Source: Unio delphinus
Taxonomy: Eukaryota; Mollusca; Bivalvia; Unionida; Unionidae
Length of the DNA: 64,000 nt
Direction of reading: 5' to 3'
Assembly (NCBI GenBank): GCA_029339505.1
Contig: JAQISU010000096.1
Location: 2,132,501-2,196,500 of the forward strand
Under the pieces are notes generated by a model that ran no database searches, was not told where the DNA came from, and saw only the letters and a program-made list of their open reading frames with translations. Positions 54,761 through 62,555 of this stretch are shown here, in pieces; position 1 is the stretch's first letter; each line of letters starts with the position of its first letter. The position numbers were made by a program, and so were the translations under genes.

Positions 54761-55432
54761 TTAACCGAATATTTGATCCAGTCCGATACGATATCGTGTC
54801 CGAGGATCATGCAAATTTATTGTTGCGAATCCGTACGGGGTTGACTGAGCATGACTAAAGAAGTTTTTAAATTGATTGAAGTCCATATCAGAACACCATG
54901 TCTGCCAAATATTTCTAAGAGTATGAGTATCAACTCCGTTGAATACAGCAAGAATATTGCAGTTATCTCTGATCACTTTTGGAATCTGAGTGTAGCGTTG
55001 AGTGACATATATCACGTCAGTGTTTTTGTGACGCCCACGGGAAAATATTCTAGCAGGATTTTTTTGTTTATCTATCATTATATCGTCGTATACGACTAAA
55101 TTGTTAATACTTCCATCGAGATCTTCTACTGATGGTGCCTCGTCAATATCGGTTATAAATTCAATAATACCCTCACCGGCAATCTCTGAAGCATTTTCAT
55201 TAAAATCTTTTAGCACTTCATAACATCGTTGATCATCTACGCTAGGGGCAATTAAATACAACTTATCCCACTTCATCCATCTCATTATTAAATTGAGCAA
55301 CAATTGCGTTTTACCGGATCCAGATGGCCCGATTATAATCATCCGGATAGAGTTTGGTAGCGCTGCATGATGCTTAACTGGTTCTCTTGTTTTAGTCGCT
55401 GAAAAATCAATTATATCCATATCTCTATACAT
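54761..55432 (-). CDS. FtsK/HerA-type genome-packaging ATPase (A32-like)
   Basis: A 223-residue protein with Walker A GPSGSGKT at about residue 36, Walker B LVVYDD at about residue 112, and a sensor-like motif IYVTQRY about 30 residues later. This is the arrangement of A32-like ATPases that pump DNA into capsids in Polintons, virophages and large DNA viruses. It would act with a capsid vertex in the nucleus or a virus factory. Length is normal for Polinton ATPases. The stop lies 28 bp from the terminal inverted repeat, so it is the outermost gene. The start at 55432 is only 5 bp from the start of the divergent plus-strand ORF. The next in-frame ATG, five codons in, is an alternative. Confidence 0.92.
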   Translation of the reverse strand: MYRDMDIIDFSATKTREPVKHHAALPNSIRMIIIGPSGSGKTQLLLNLIMRWMKWDKLYLIAPSVDDQRCYEVLKDFNENASEIAGEGIIEFITDIDEAPSVEDLDGSINNLVVYDDIMIDKQKNPARIFSRGRHKNTDVIYVTQRYTQIPKVIRDNCNILAVFNGVDTHTLRNIWQTWCSDMDFNQFKNFFSHAQSTPYGFATINLHDPRTRYRIGLDQIFG

Positions 55433-55437
55433 AAATT

Positions 55438-55761
55438 ATGGATCTATATTGTGTGAAGTGTAAAACGCGTACTGGCACAGATGACTTGACGACGATTACA
55501 ACTAAAAATAACCGATCAGCGCTTTCTGGTAAATGCGTGCAATGTGGTACAAAGAAATTTAGATTTGTGTCTATGAGATCTGATTTAAAAAAAAACGAGG
55601 AGGTGATATCGCAGCCAAATTGGCAAAGCTCCCTGGAACCCCATGGGCAAAGTACCCCGGAGAAAAGCACCTTCCAGGATATAGCTACTGTGGACCGGGA
55701 ACCAGACTTGATATCAGACTCAATAATCAAAATCAGCCCCGACCCGGTGAAGAACCAATAA
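55438..55761 (+). CDS. Small zinc-ribbon ORF (CxxC...CxxC), 0-frame of a possible frameshift pair
   Basis: A 107-codon frame. Residues 1-48 hold YCVKCKT and KCVQCGTKKF, two CxxC knuckles about 30 residues apart, as in the small zinc-ribbon family annotated as DUF5679 in viruses. After about residue 50 (an A-run at 55587-55595) the translation becomes low in motifs, while the -1 frame becomes a clear phospholipase A2 domain. The 0-frame tail may therefore be either a real 107-residue product or a by-product of a frame change. It is divergent from the ATPase with a 5-bp gap, so the pair probably shares a promoter. Confidence 0.7.
   Translation: MDLYCVKCKTRTGTDDLTTITTKNNRSALSGKCVQCGTKKFRFVSMRSDLKKNEEVISQPNWQSSLEPHGQSTPEKSTFQDIATVDREPDLISDSIIKISPDPVKNQ
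55584..55596 (+). promoter_or_regulatory. Candidate -1 ribosomal frameshift site (two overlapping slippery heptamers)
   Basis: In the 0 frame of the zinc-ribbon ORF the sequence reads T TTA AAA (55584-55590) and then A AAA AAC (55590-55596). Both fit the X XXY YYZ pattern used for -1 slippage in retroviruses and nidoviruses. A -1 slip enters exactly the PLA2 frame, which is open from 55584. A downstream stem was not established by eye. A sequencing or mutation indel in the nine-A run is the alternative. Confidence 0.5.
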
Positions 55762-55955
55762 ACGCCATTGATAAGGCCTGTCACCTTCATGATGTTGCTT
55801 ATAAAAGCAGCAATCTGCAACACAGACATCTCGCGGATGTGAAATTAATTCATGCGTTAAATGCTATTCCTGATAAATCCTTCAAAGAAAAATTGGCTTC
55901 CTTTTTAATAAAATCGGCTATGAAAAGTAAATTGATGTTAGGTGCCGGTAATTAA
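55584..55955 (+). CDS. Phospholipase A2-like virion protein domain (parvovirus VP1/adintovirus type)
   Basis: Open from 55584 (no in-frame ATG) to TAA at 55953. It has the calcium-loop motif YCGPGT and the catalytic motif ACHLHDVAY-like CHLHDVAY (His-Asp), followed by HRHLAD. This arrangement is known from parvovirus VP1 and from adintoviruses, where the enzyme helps the particle cross endosomal membranes. The lysine- and glycine-rich stretch before it (RGGDIAAKLAKLPG) continues the upstream zinc-ribbon ORF in the -1 frame. Because no ATG is present, expression needs a frameshift, a non-AUG start (TTG at 55620) or a spliced leader. The stop is 4 bp before the integrase start. Confidence 0.8.
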   Translation, partial: FKKKRGGDIAAKLAKLPGTPWAKYPGEKHLPGYSYCGPGTRLDIRLNNQNQPRPGEEPINAIDKACHLHDVAYKSSNLQHRHLADVKLIHALNAIPDKSFKEKLASFLIKSAMKSKLMLGAGN

Positions 55956-55959
55956 TAAT

Positions 55960-56904
55960 ATGGAATCAATTTATTATTCCCCAAGAGGATACTGGAGGGG
56001 TAAATCAGCAGTCCATAAACTCGCTAGCGCTGCAAAAGTGAAAAAAACCACTGCGGCTAATTGGTTATCCAAACAGGCACTATGGCAAATTTATCTACCA
56101 CCGCCTAAACAAATTCAATTCTCGCATTTTGATGTGACCGCTCCTAATGAAGTTCATCAGGCTGATATATTATTTCTGCCACATGATCGTGGTTACAAAT
56201 ACGCTTTAACCGTAGTTGATATTGCAAGTCGATACAAAGAAGCAGAACCGTTAAAAACAAAATCAGCCACTGAAGTCACTTCTGCATTTGAAAGGATTTA
56301 TCGACGAGGTCCTCTGCACTGGCCAAATCTATTGCAGGTTGATCCTGGCAAGGAATTTCAGGGTGCAGTGTTATCTACAATGAAACATCATAATGTCACC
56401 ATACGACGAGGGCATACTGCGCTACATCGCGATCAGGCCATTGTAGAACGATTTAATCGGACGATTGCTGAGCGGTTATTTGGATATCAATACGCAAAAG
56501 AATTCATCCAAGAAAAAAGATCCCGTGAATGGGTTAAAAGATTACCATCTGTGATTACTGCACTGAATAACGAGATTACTAGAACAATCAACATGAAACC
56601 TCTCAACGCGATTAAAAAGAAGTCAATACCTGAAAAACCACAAAAAGATTTCAAAGAACCAATTCTTGGTAGTAATGTCATTGTGAGGTACTTATACGAA
56701 CCAGGAGAGCTTGAAGGGGGTAGAAAAAGGGCTACTGATCCTATTTGGAGTGTTACTGCACACAAGATATCTAGTATAACACGATCAACTGGTAGACCTC
56801 CAGTCTATAAACTGGATTCAACTGCCCCTCAGCGGTGTTTTACTCGACAACAACTACAGGTAATTCCCGAGGATACTCAATTGCCACCGCATGGTCTTAA
56901 CTAG
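55960..56904 (+). CDS. Retroviral-type (rve) DDE integrase
   Basis: A 314-residue protein from the ATG at 55960. The catalytic acids are in HQADILFLP (Asp), LLQVDPGKEF (Asp) and QAIVERFNR (Glu), with normal core spacing. The N-terminus carries an HTH-like segment (KVKKTTAANWLSKQ). The C-terminal 100 residues contain a basic SH3/chromodomain-like region (GSNVIVRYL...). This family inserts Polinton DNA into host chromosomes, normally with a 6-bp target duplication. It starts 4 bp after the PLA2 stop, suggesting cotranscription, and its last 8 bp overlap the 3' end of the converging polymerase gene. Confidence 0.93.
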   Translation: MESIYYSPRGYWRGKSAVHKLASAAKVKKTTAANWLSKQALWQIYLPPPKQIQFSHFDVTAPNEVHQADILFLPHDRGYKYALTVVDIASRYKEAEPLKTKSATEVTSAFERIYRRGPLHWPNLLQVDPGKEFQGAVLSTMKHHNVTIRRGHTALHRDQAIVERFNRTIAERLFGYQYAKEFIQEKRSREWVKRLPSVITALNNEITRTINMKPLNAIKKKSIPEKPQKDFKEPILGSNVIVRYLYEPGELEGGRKRATDPIWSVTAHKISSITRSTGRPPVYKLDSTAPQRCFTRQQLQVIPEDTQLPPHGLN

Positions 56905-59900
56905 CACCGTTGCGTCTATTGCACTCAAGACAAGTCAACATCACATTGTTTCTGACATGACCGAGATTGTTATTTTTTCTGTCTACGGTGAATTGGCGAG
57001 GATCCTTATCCGAATACTGCCAATGCATTATACAATTGCAACTCGCGCAGTGATTATTCTGTTGTTTCTTCAAAGTGATTATTAATTCAGCATCAATATC
57101 AAATTCTCGTTGTTTTTTTTTGTCCTGTTGTTTGTAACCGGAGAGTTTTTTATCAATAATTTTAACATCAATATCATTTATTGTGGTGTCATTATCATCG
57201 CCTGACTCTGTCAGGACAATTCTTCGAAGTTGATTTATTTTTCGTACTCTGGATACTGCGAGATAGACTAAATTCGACCATTCGATGTGATTATCCACCA
57301 TCCAAACAATTGTATCCGATATAGTCAATCCCTGTGAAGAATGTATTGTTGCTGCGTATCCTAGCGTCCACGGGGATTTATTAGCATGCAATGCATCTTC
57401 AACGACATTGATATCAACCAGCACAATATCATTTAATACGAGAATTTGTTTTTCACTCTGTCCTGGAATATCAACTTCAATATTCTGTTTTCGTGTATCC
57501 GATGGCCTATAACAAAGGGGTACTGGAAGCGTTGCAAATTTTTCTTTATGCAATTCAAATAACTTCATCTGAAGTGTGTCCCTGACTATTTTTCTACTTG
57601 CAATTATCAAATCATTTGGTCTCCATGTTTCCCAGAAATCATTCATTGGAGTTTCTGAAATCACTTCACGCGCTATTTCGCATTGGATTCTATCCGGTTG
57701 TAATCTAATTAGCGCTTTGAATTCTCGTAATCGTTCATCAAGTGATCTATAATCAGTGGTAATTTCTTCATAATAGTCTACAAAACCCCTTAGCCATTCA
57801 TGTGGAGATGCACCGACAAATGGTGGTGGTTGGCCGTGATCACCGCACATGACGACTTTTGTGTTTTTGTTTAACAACCACTCGAGAAATGTTTGTAATA
57901 CATCTAATGACACTGTGCATATTTCATCCCAGATTATGATTTCAGGAATGAATTTATCACCCATACGCTCAGGAGTCCATTTGTCACCCTTCCATCGAAA
58001 GAAACTATGGTAAGTACAGGCATTTACCCCTCGCTGTATCATCTCTCTGGCGAGTCTGTGAGTCGGTGTTAGCACAATCATGGTTGACCGACGAAATAAT
58101 TCAATTGCACGAGTTGTCTTTCCTGACCCACCACAACCGTTTAAATAAACTGTCTTGTATCTACATACTGGATCAGATACCGGTGGTGCATTAGAAAATT
58201 CTGATTGAATTTCAATACGGTTACAACAAAGATATTTATCATCCATGGCAACGTCTGCGGATTCACAATACTCATGTAGCATCTCCTTTTTAAATCGCCA
58301 ACGCCCCCACGCTTCCTCCGGATCTGTGAATTTAGCTACAGCTGATTTGTACTTATTGTGTATATACATCGAATCAGTGGCCACTCTAACCGCGGTATTA
58401 GGAAATCTATTTATCATCGAAAATAGATTAATAGAAGCATAGGCTAGCATAGATGATCTTAAATGTGTATACTGGGAATTATATCCATCACAGTAGGTAA
58501 CAACCGTACCTAATTTCTCACCATTGGATAGAAAAGCATCCTTACGGGATACAAGTTTTCCCTGTTTCATTAAATCCGTTACAATAAAATCGTATTCAGC
58601 GACGTCTATGATCAACCGCGAAGAATATTTTGCGTTGTCGTATCTTCCACCCTGGGTAAATTTACCGATTATTCTTCGTCCAAAATCTTTTGCTTGTTCT
58701 TTTTTAATTTCAAATAACTTCTTAGACCGATTCATGATTTGTTCTTCATTGAAATCAGGGAATTGTTTTCGCTGTTCGCTGATTATACGATCTAAATCGG
58801 GTTGTGGTAGCCAAACTTCTTTCTGAGCTCGATAGCATATAATAGCCTCGGAAACAATCAACGATATTAGCATACCACAATCAATCATATATCTCAATAG
58901 CACTATTGGCATCCAGTGTTTTTCAGATAGGTGTCTACCGAGCCAAACATAACTACACGGATGTAACCCTGTAGCTAATTCGAATGATATCACACGAGCG
59001 AATCCGGTTAAATCAAAATCAGGCAATGGTCCATTAATCGCAACACGAGTCATTTCATGCGTGGGGTGTCCAAATCGTTTGAAGTACTCAGCACATTCCC
59101 CATATCCGAGAAAACTTCCAGGATAACACGCGGATATATCAATTGAAATCATACCATCACGTGAGTATTTCGTATTCCACAGTCCTCCATGACCAAATTC
59201 GACGCAACTCAATTTAACATCCTCGAGAAAATCACTTCGTGTTGGACGCCATGAGTTTTTTTCTCTTGCGAAGTGAGCTACCACTGATGGAATAGTAAAA
59301 CTATCCGTGAGTAGTTTTTCATGAAAACTCTCCGGTGAAAAATCACTAGCGATTTTTCTCATTCTGTTATCTAATTCTTCAACGCGATATAATTCACCAT
59401 TTGGTCTTACAAATTGATCGAATCCTATTTCGGGATCTTCATCACTTCTAAGTAACCACACTGACACAGGATCATCCTCACACAACGCATGAATAGCATC
59501 AAATAATTTCTCTTCATAGAAAACATCCTCGGGGATATATTTCACGGTTCGTTCTCGTGGAAATACTGTTACCGCAGGTGTCCACGCGTGTTTGTTATGA
59601 TCAATAATCTGTATTGGAGCTCCTCGCGATTGATATTTCGGTTCGTATAATACTTCTCCGGTTATTGTTGTTACTGATATTGGGAATTTTAATGATGCTT
59701 CTAATTTAGCTATATCAGAAATCTTTGCACCATGCTGTTTCACTGTCAGTTCCCATTCGGTTATTTTCCTACGTCGCAGATCAGTTAGTTTATTTCCTCG
59801 GGATGCATTTGTGAAGTGTTCCATTACTCGTGTTGCTACACAATTCAGTGAACTAGAATATTTCATAGGAGCTAGTTTTGCGATATCGGGTTTATCATTT

Positions 59901-60904
59901 AACAGATATATCCCATAAACCATTGCTGTTACGGGATAAGATCTTTCGTAGTATGGTTTGTCAATGCCGGTTAGAATTCCTGGTTTGGAATCTCTACTCA
60001 CAATGACAGCTTTTTTATTCTTGAGGATTGGTTCAAATTTATCCCTAATAATCCATTTGCCATCGACTTCGATAATGAATTTTATTCGGAAAAAATACCT
60101 TTTTTCCCCAACACGTGAAATTATCACTGCTGCTTTTTCATCATTCATGGTAGCGTCAACAACACCATCAATTCGAAATGTTGACCAACAATAAGATGCT
60201 CCATCACGCTTGAATTCATTAAAACAGTCTCTGATTTTACTAATCATGGCTTTATCAAGAATTGTATTCTTTGGTGTATTAGAAACTATATCGAGATTGA
60301 ATTGAGCATCTTTCCAGGGTAATCTCTTGGACGTTTTTTTTGGTTTATCGAGATTAAATTTAGGATTAATTTTTAATAATCTCTTAAACTCTTTCATGTT
60401 TCCGTCTATTAAACGTTTTTTGGGTTTATCGAGATTAAATTTAGGATTAATTTTGTTACGTTTTTTGGGTCTATCGATATTAAATTTAGGATTAATCTTC
60501 AATAATCTCTTAAACTCTTTCATGTTTCCGTCTCTTGGACGTTTGTTACGTTTTTTTGGTTTATCGAGATTAAATTTAGGATTAATCTTCAATAATCTCT
60601 TAAACTCTTTCATGTTTCCGTCTCTTGGACGTTTTTTGGGTCTATCGATATTAAATTTAGGATTAATCTTCAATAATCTCTTAAAGTCTTTCATGTTTAC
60701 GTCTCTTGGACGTTTTTTGGGTCTATCGATATTAAATTTAGGATTAATCTTCAATAATCTCTTAAACTCTTTCATGTTTCCGTCTCTTGGACGTTTTTTG
60801 GGTCTATCGATATTAAATTTAGGATTAATTTTCAATAATCTCTTAAACTCCTTATCAGCATTGAATTCAGCATTTTTCGAAGGCGTTCTCCTTAATTCCC
60901 TCAT
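56897..60904 (-). CDS. Fusion protein: basic repeats, family-B DNA polymerase, SF1 helicase, HNH nuclease
   Basis: An uninterrupted 1335-residue protein. Residues about 18-195 are seven units (one partial) of a basic repeat, KEFKRLLKINPKFN... with KKRPRD, resembling nuclear-localisation or DNA-binding segments. About 230-900 is a protein-primed-type DNA polymerase B: motif A SIDISACYPGSF (about 588), a motif B-like IIGKFTQGGRY, and motif C VATDSMYI (about 845). About 915-1225 is a superfamily 1 helicase: Walker A NGCGGSGKTT (about 925), Walker B IIIWDE (about 990), motif III CGDHGQPPP, and late motifs IHSSQGLT and VSRVRK. About 1280-1335 is an HNH/McrA-like zinc nuclease: CASC, TVDRKNN, GHVRNNVMLTCLECN. 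Polymerase and helicase would replicate the element; the HNH may cut replication or integration intermediates (inferred). Polinton polymerases normally lack the helicase and HNH parts as far as I know. Start: first ATG at 60904. Confidence 0.9.
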   Translation of the reverse strand: MRELRRTPSKNAEFNADKEFKRLLKINPKFNIDRPKKRPRDGNMKEFKRLLKINPKFNIDRPKKRPRDVNMKDFKRLLKINPKFNIDRPKKRPRDGNMKEFKRLLKINPKFNLDKPKKRNKRPRDGNMKEFKRLLKINPKFNIDRPKKRNKINPKFNLDKPKKRLIDGNMKEFKRLLKINPKFNLDKPKKTSKRLPWKDAQFNLDIVSNTPKNTILDKAMISKIRDCFNEFKRDGASYCWSTFRIDGVVDATMNDEKAAVIISRVGEKRYFFRIKFIIEVDGKWIIRDKFEPILKNKKAVIVSRDSKPGILTGIDKPYYERSYPVTAMVYGIYLLNDKPDIAKLAPMKYSSSLNCVATRVMEHFTNASRGNKLTDLRRRKITEWELTVKQHGAKISDIAKLEASLKFPISVTTITGEVLYEPKYQSRGAPIQIIDHNKHAWTPAVTVFPRERTVKYIPEDVFYEEKLFDAIHALCEDDPVSVWLLRSDEDPEIGFDQFVRPNGELYRVEELDNRMRKIASDFSPESFHEKLLTDSFTIPSVVAHFAREKNSWRPTRSDFLEDVKLSCVEFGHGGLWNTKYSRDGMISIDISACYPGSFLGYGECAEYFKRFGHPTHEMTRVAINGPLPDFDLTGFARVISFELATGLHPCSYVWLGRHLSEKHWMPIVLLRYMIDCGMLISLIVSEAIICYRAQKEVWLPQPDLDRIISEQRKQFPDFNEEQIMNRSKKLFEIKKEQAKDFGRRIIGKFTQGGRYDNAKYSSRLIIDVAEYDFIVTDLMKQGKLVSRKDAFLSNGEKLGTVVTYCDGYNSQYTHLRSSMLAYASINLFSMINRFPNTAVRVATDSMYIHNKYKSAVAKFTDPEEAWGRWRFKKEMLHEYCESADVAMDDKYLCCNRIEIQSEFSNAPPVSDPVCRYKTVYLNGCGGSGKTTRAIELFRRSTMIVLTPTHRLAREMIQRGVNACTYHSFFRWKGDKWTPERMGDKFIPEIIIWDEICTVSLDVLQTFLEWLLNKNTKVVMCGDHGQPPPFVGASPHEWLRGFVDYYEEITTDYRSLDERLREFKALIRLQPDRIQCEIAREVISETPMNDFWETWRPNDLIIASRKIVRDTLQMKLFELHKEKFATLPVPLCYRPSDTRKQNIEVDIPGQSEKQILVLNDIVLVDINVVEDALHANKSPWTLGYAATIHSSQGLTISDTIVWMVDNHIEWSNLVYLAVSRVRKINQLRRIVLTESGDDNDTTINDIDVKIIDKKLSGYKQQDKKKQREFDIDAELIITLKKQQNNHCASCNCIMHWQYSDKDPRQFTVDRKNNNLGHVRNNVMLTCLECNRRNGAS
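60340..60870 (-). repeat. 81-bp coding repeats in the polymerase N-terminus
   Basis: Units of 81 bp (27 codons) with gattaatcttcaataatctc are nearly identical at the DNA level. Two units are altered by in-frame length changes (an NK insertion; one truncated unit). Synonymous positions are also conserved, so copies are recent or homogenised. Copy number probably varies between element copies. Confidence 0.92.
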
Positions 60905-60928
60905 GCTATAATTAAAACAAGCATTTAA
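60905..60928. promoter_or_regulatory. 24-bp divergent promoter gap
   Basis: Only 24 bp (AT-rich, with tataattaaaac) separate the start codons of the polymerase (-) and the Cys-rich protein (+). Promoters must therefore overlap each other or the neighbouring coding sequences. Confidence 0.5.
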
Positions 60929-61318
60929 ATGAAGAATTTATATATAATGAATCACTGTAAGTGGCTTATGATTGGATCAACAACCCCGTGTAACAAATCA
61001 TGCAGAAATGAGTTCTGTGGGTATCATATGCAAAGCTTTCGTCGTGGAAGCCTTGGTCCGTTACCCTGCATACGATGTGGGGTTGGGGTTAGGGGAAAAT
61101 CTCAGTTGTGTTTGAATTGCGGTGGAAAGCGATACAGGGAGTTGAAGCGTTATTATGATAAAAGAATAAAAAATGGACAATCAATCAGAAATTATGACCC
61201 TGAAAAAGTCCCTGACACTGACAACGTCCCTGACAAAATCATAAGAACCCCTCAAGACTACATTGAAAGATTTTCCAGTGATGTAATCATTAAACCAAAC
61301 AATGAATTAGACAAATAG
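60929..61318 (+). CDS. Cys-rich small protein, function unknown
   Basis: A 129-residue protein. Cysteines form several knuckles: CNKSCRNEFCGYH, CIRCGVGVRG and CLNCGGKRYREL, suggesting two or three zinc sites in the first 70 residues. A basic stretch (KRYRELKRYYDKR) follows, then a polar tail. The layout suggests a nucleic-acid-binding protein, but the family was not recognised. It is divergent from the polymerase and 14 bp upstream of the HNH endonuclease gene, so probably cotranscribed with it. An internal ATG, six codons in (MNHCKW), is an alternative start. Confidence 0.75.
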   Translation: MKNLYIMNHCKWLMIGSTTPCNKSCRNEFCGYHMQSFRRGSLGPLPCIRCGVGVRGKSQLCLNCGGKRYRELKRYYDKRIKNGQSIRNYDPEKVPDTDNVPDKIIRTPQDYIERFSSDVIIKPNNELDK

Positions 61319-61332
61319 TATTTAGTATACGA

Positions 61333-61824
61333 ATGAACCAAGAATTCAGACAACACCCTGTGATGACAAATTATGAAGCATCCAGTGATGGTGTTGTAAG
61401 AAACCGCAGACTGAAGAAACCAGTTGGTGATGTGAATAATCATGGATATTTGAGGTTTGGCGCTGGAAAGAAGAAATATCTCAATCATCGTTTCGTATTT
61501 GAATGTTTTAATGGATTGATCGAGGATGATTCTGTCATTGATCACATTGATTCTAATCCAATGAACAATTCTTTATCAAATTTACGAGTTGTTACACAGA
61601 GTGAAAATAATTCATCTGGAAGGACTGGAAAATGCTCAAAAAAAGCGAGACCTGTGAAATCTTTGAATACGATAACTAACGAAGATAAAATATTTCAATC
61701 AATGAATGAAGCCGGTAGGCACTTCGATATTTGTAGAGCCTCAGTACGATATGTTGCAGAGGGGATCTATCGATCTGCGATTTCAAAGGGGACTGGACAG
61801 AAAATTCGATTTAGTTATGTCTAA
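61333..61824 (+). CDS. Free-standing HNH endonuclease (NUMOD4-HNH type)
   Basis: A 163-residue protein. An N-terminal NUMOD4-like start (YEASSDGVVRNRRLKKPVG) leads into GYLRF and the HNH core: NHRFVFECFNG, DHIDSNPMNNSLSNLRVVT and SENN. The C-terminal 60 residues resemble a modular DNA-binding (NUMOD1-like) segment (FQSMNEAGRHFDICRASVRY). This family includes homing endonucleases of phages and large DNA viruses, which cut DNA at specific sites and spread by repair. In an animal Polinton it is unusual and may reflect transfer. Its TAA overlaps an ATG of the next frame (TAATG at 61822-61826). Confidence 0.88.
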   Translation: MNQEFRQHPVMTNYEASSDGVVRNRRLKKPVGDVNNHGYLRFGAGKKKYLNHRFVFECFNGLIEDDSVIDHIDSNPMNNSLSNLRVVTQSENNSSGRTGKCSKKARPVKSLNTITNEDKIFQSMNEAGRHFDICRASVRYVAEGIYRSAISKGTGQKIRFSYV

Positions 61825-61868
61825 TGCGTCATATTTTTCATTTAGAAATATGTCATTGTTATAGAATA

Positions 61869-62225
61869 ATGAATTCTGAAAATATAAATAGCATTATATC
61901 CGAGATTTCAAAATTGAAAAGTTGGGATATTGAACTATCAGATGGGTTAAATCCTGATCAAATCATGTCTGATTTTCAGGATATAGAATACGGAGTTAAC
62001 AACAATAAATATATGCTGCCAAAGCAATACGCGCTCATCAAAAGAATTCAGAATTCTATTCGGGACTCTCTTGCATTCTCCAGTGACGTAAGTGTGTTCG
62101 CTCCGTTATATACTATCGTAGAACGAATACGAAAAGAATTAGGTAACGAATACGAATTGAAAAAGGAGGTTAATTCTAAAATTAGAAACCTACGGGCGTT
62201 AATTCAAGAAAATGAACAATTTTGA
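61869..62225 (+). CDS. Small helical protein, function unknown
   Basis: From the ATG at 61869 it encodes 118 residues; an upstream in-frame ATG at 61824 overlaps the stop of the HNH gene and would add 15 hydrophobic residues. The C-terminal half is rich in charged residues with heptad-like spacing (IVERIRKELGNEYELKKEVN), suggesting a coiled coil. No family recognised. It is the last gene of the plus-strand group before a 330-bp non-coding gap. Confidence 0.65.
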   Translation: MNSENINSIISEISKLKSWDIELSDGLNPDQIMSDFQDIEYGVNNNKYMLPKQYALIKRIQNSIRDSLAFSSDVSVFAPLYTIVERIRKELGNEYELKKEVNSKIRNLRALIQENEQF

Positions 62226-62528
62226 CCGACCATTTATCATTATTTGATTGTGACCGTCCCTCATAGAGATTTTCATTTTTTTTAGCATTTTTTGATTGAC
62301 AATGTCAAAATCAGTGAAAATATTTCACACTGAATAAAAATTGATGGACTGTTAATGGCTGGTTGGTCCGGTATCAAATACACTAAAAAATTCAAAATGA
62401 AGAAACGGCACATTACATTTTATTTTATATATGAAAAGTGCCGTTTCTCCACCGATGGTAGAAGCTGTTATAGGATGAAATAACACTTCCACGATGGTGT
62501 TAGGTCGGATTGAAAAATTGTTTTGCAT
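62226..62528 (+). other. Non-coding gap in the element with a hairpin
   Basis: The largest non-coding gap in the visible element. It probably holds 3' processing signals for the preceding genes (AATAAA at about 62333) and the promoter of the next gene. A half copy of the shared leader (ttgaaaaattgtttt) occurs at 62510-62524. Confidence 0.5.
62401..62448. terminator. Hairpin with 11-bp perfect stem
   Basis: agaaacggcac (62401-62411) pairs with gtgccgtttct (62438-62448) around a 26-nt AT-rich loop. It lies between two gene groups and could act in 3' end formation or as a protein-binding palindrome. The role is inferred. Confidence 0.45.
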
Positions 62529-62555
62529 TTGAAAAATTGTTTCTGATTTCAAATA
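62529..62555 (+). promoter_or_regulatory. Shared 27-nt leader, copy 1
   Basis: A 27-nt sequence, starting ttgaaaaattgtttctgatt, directly abuts the start codon at 62556. It is identical to 63644-63670. A shared late promoter or 5' leader is the likely meaning. Confidence 0.75.

Noticed and set aside
55425..55829. Minus-strand frame opposite the zinc-ribbon and PLA2 ORFs
   Set aside because: No recognisable domain, and it lies antisense to two frames with clear motifs.
58245..60911. Plus-strand frames inside the polymerase fusion gene, including a Leu-rich repeat-like one at 60327-60911
   Set aside because: They mirror the minus-strand coding repeats and domains. The minus-strand frame has clear polymerase, helicase and HNH motifs.
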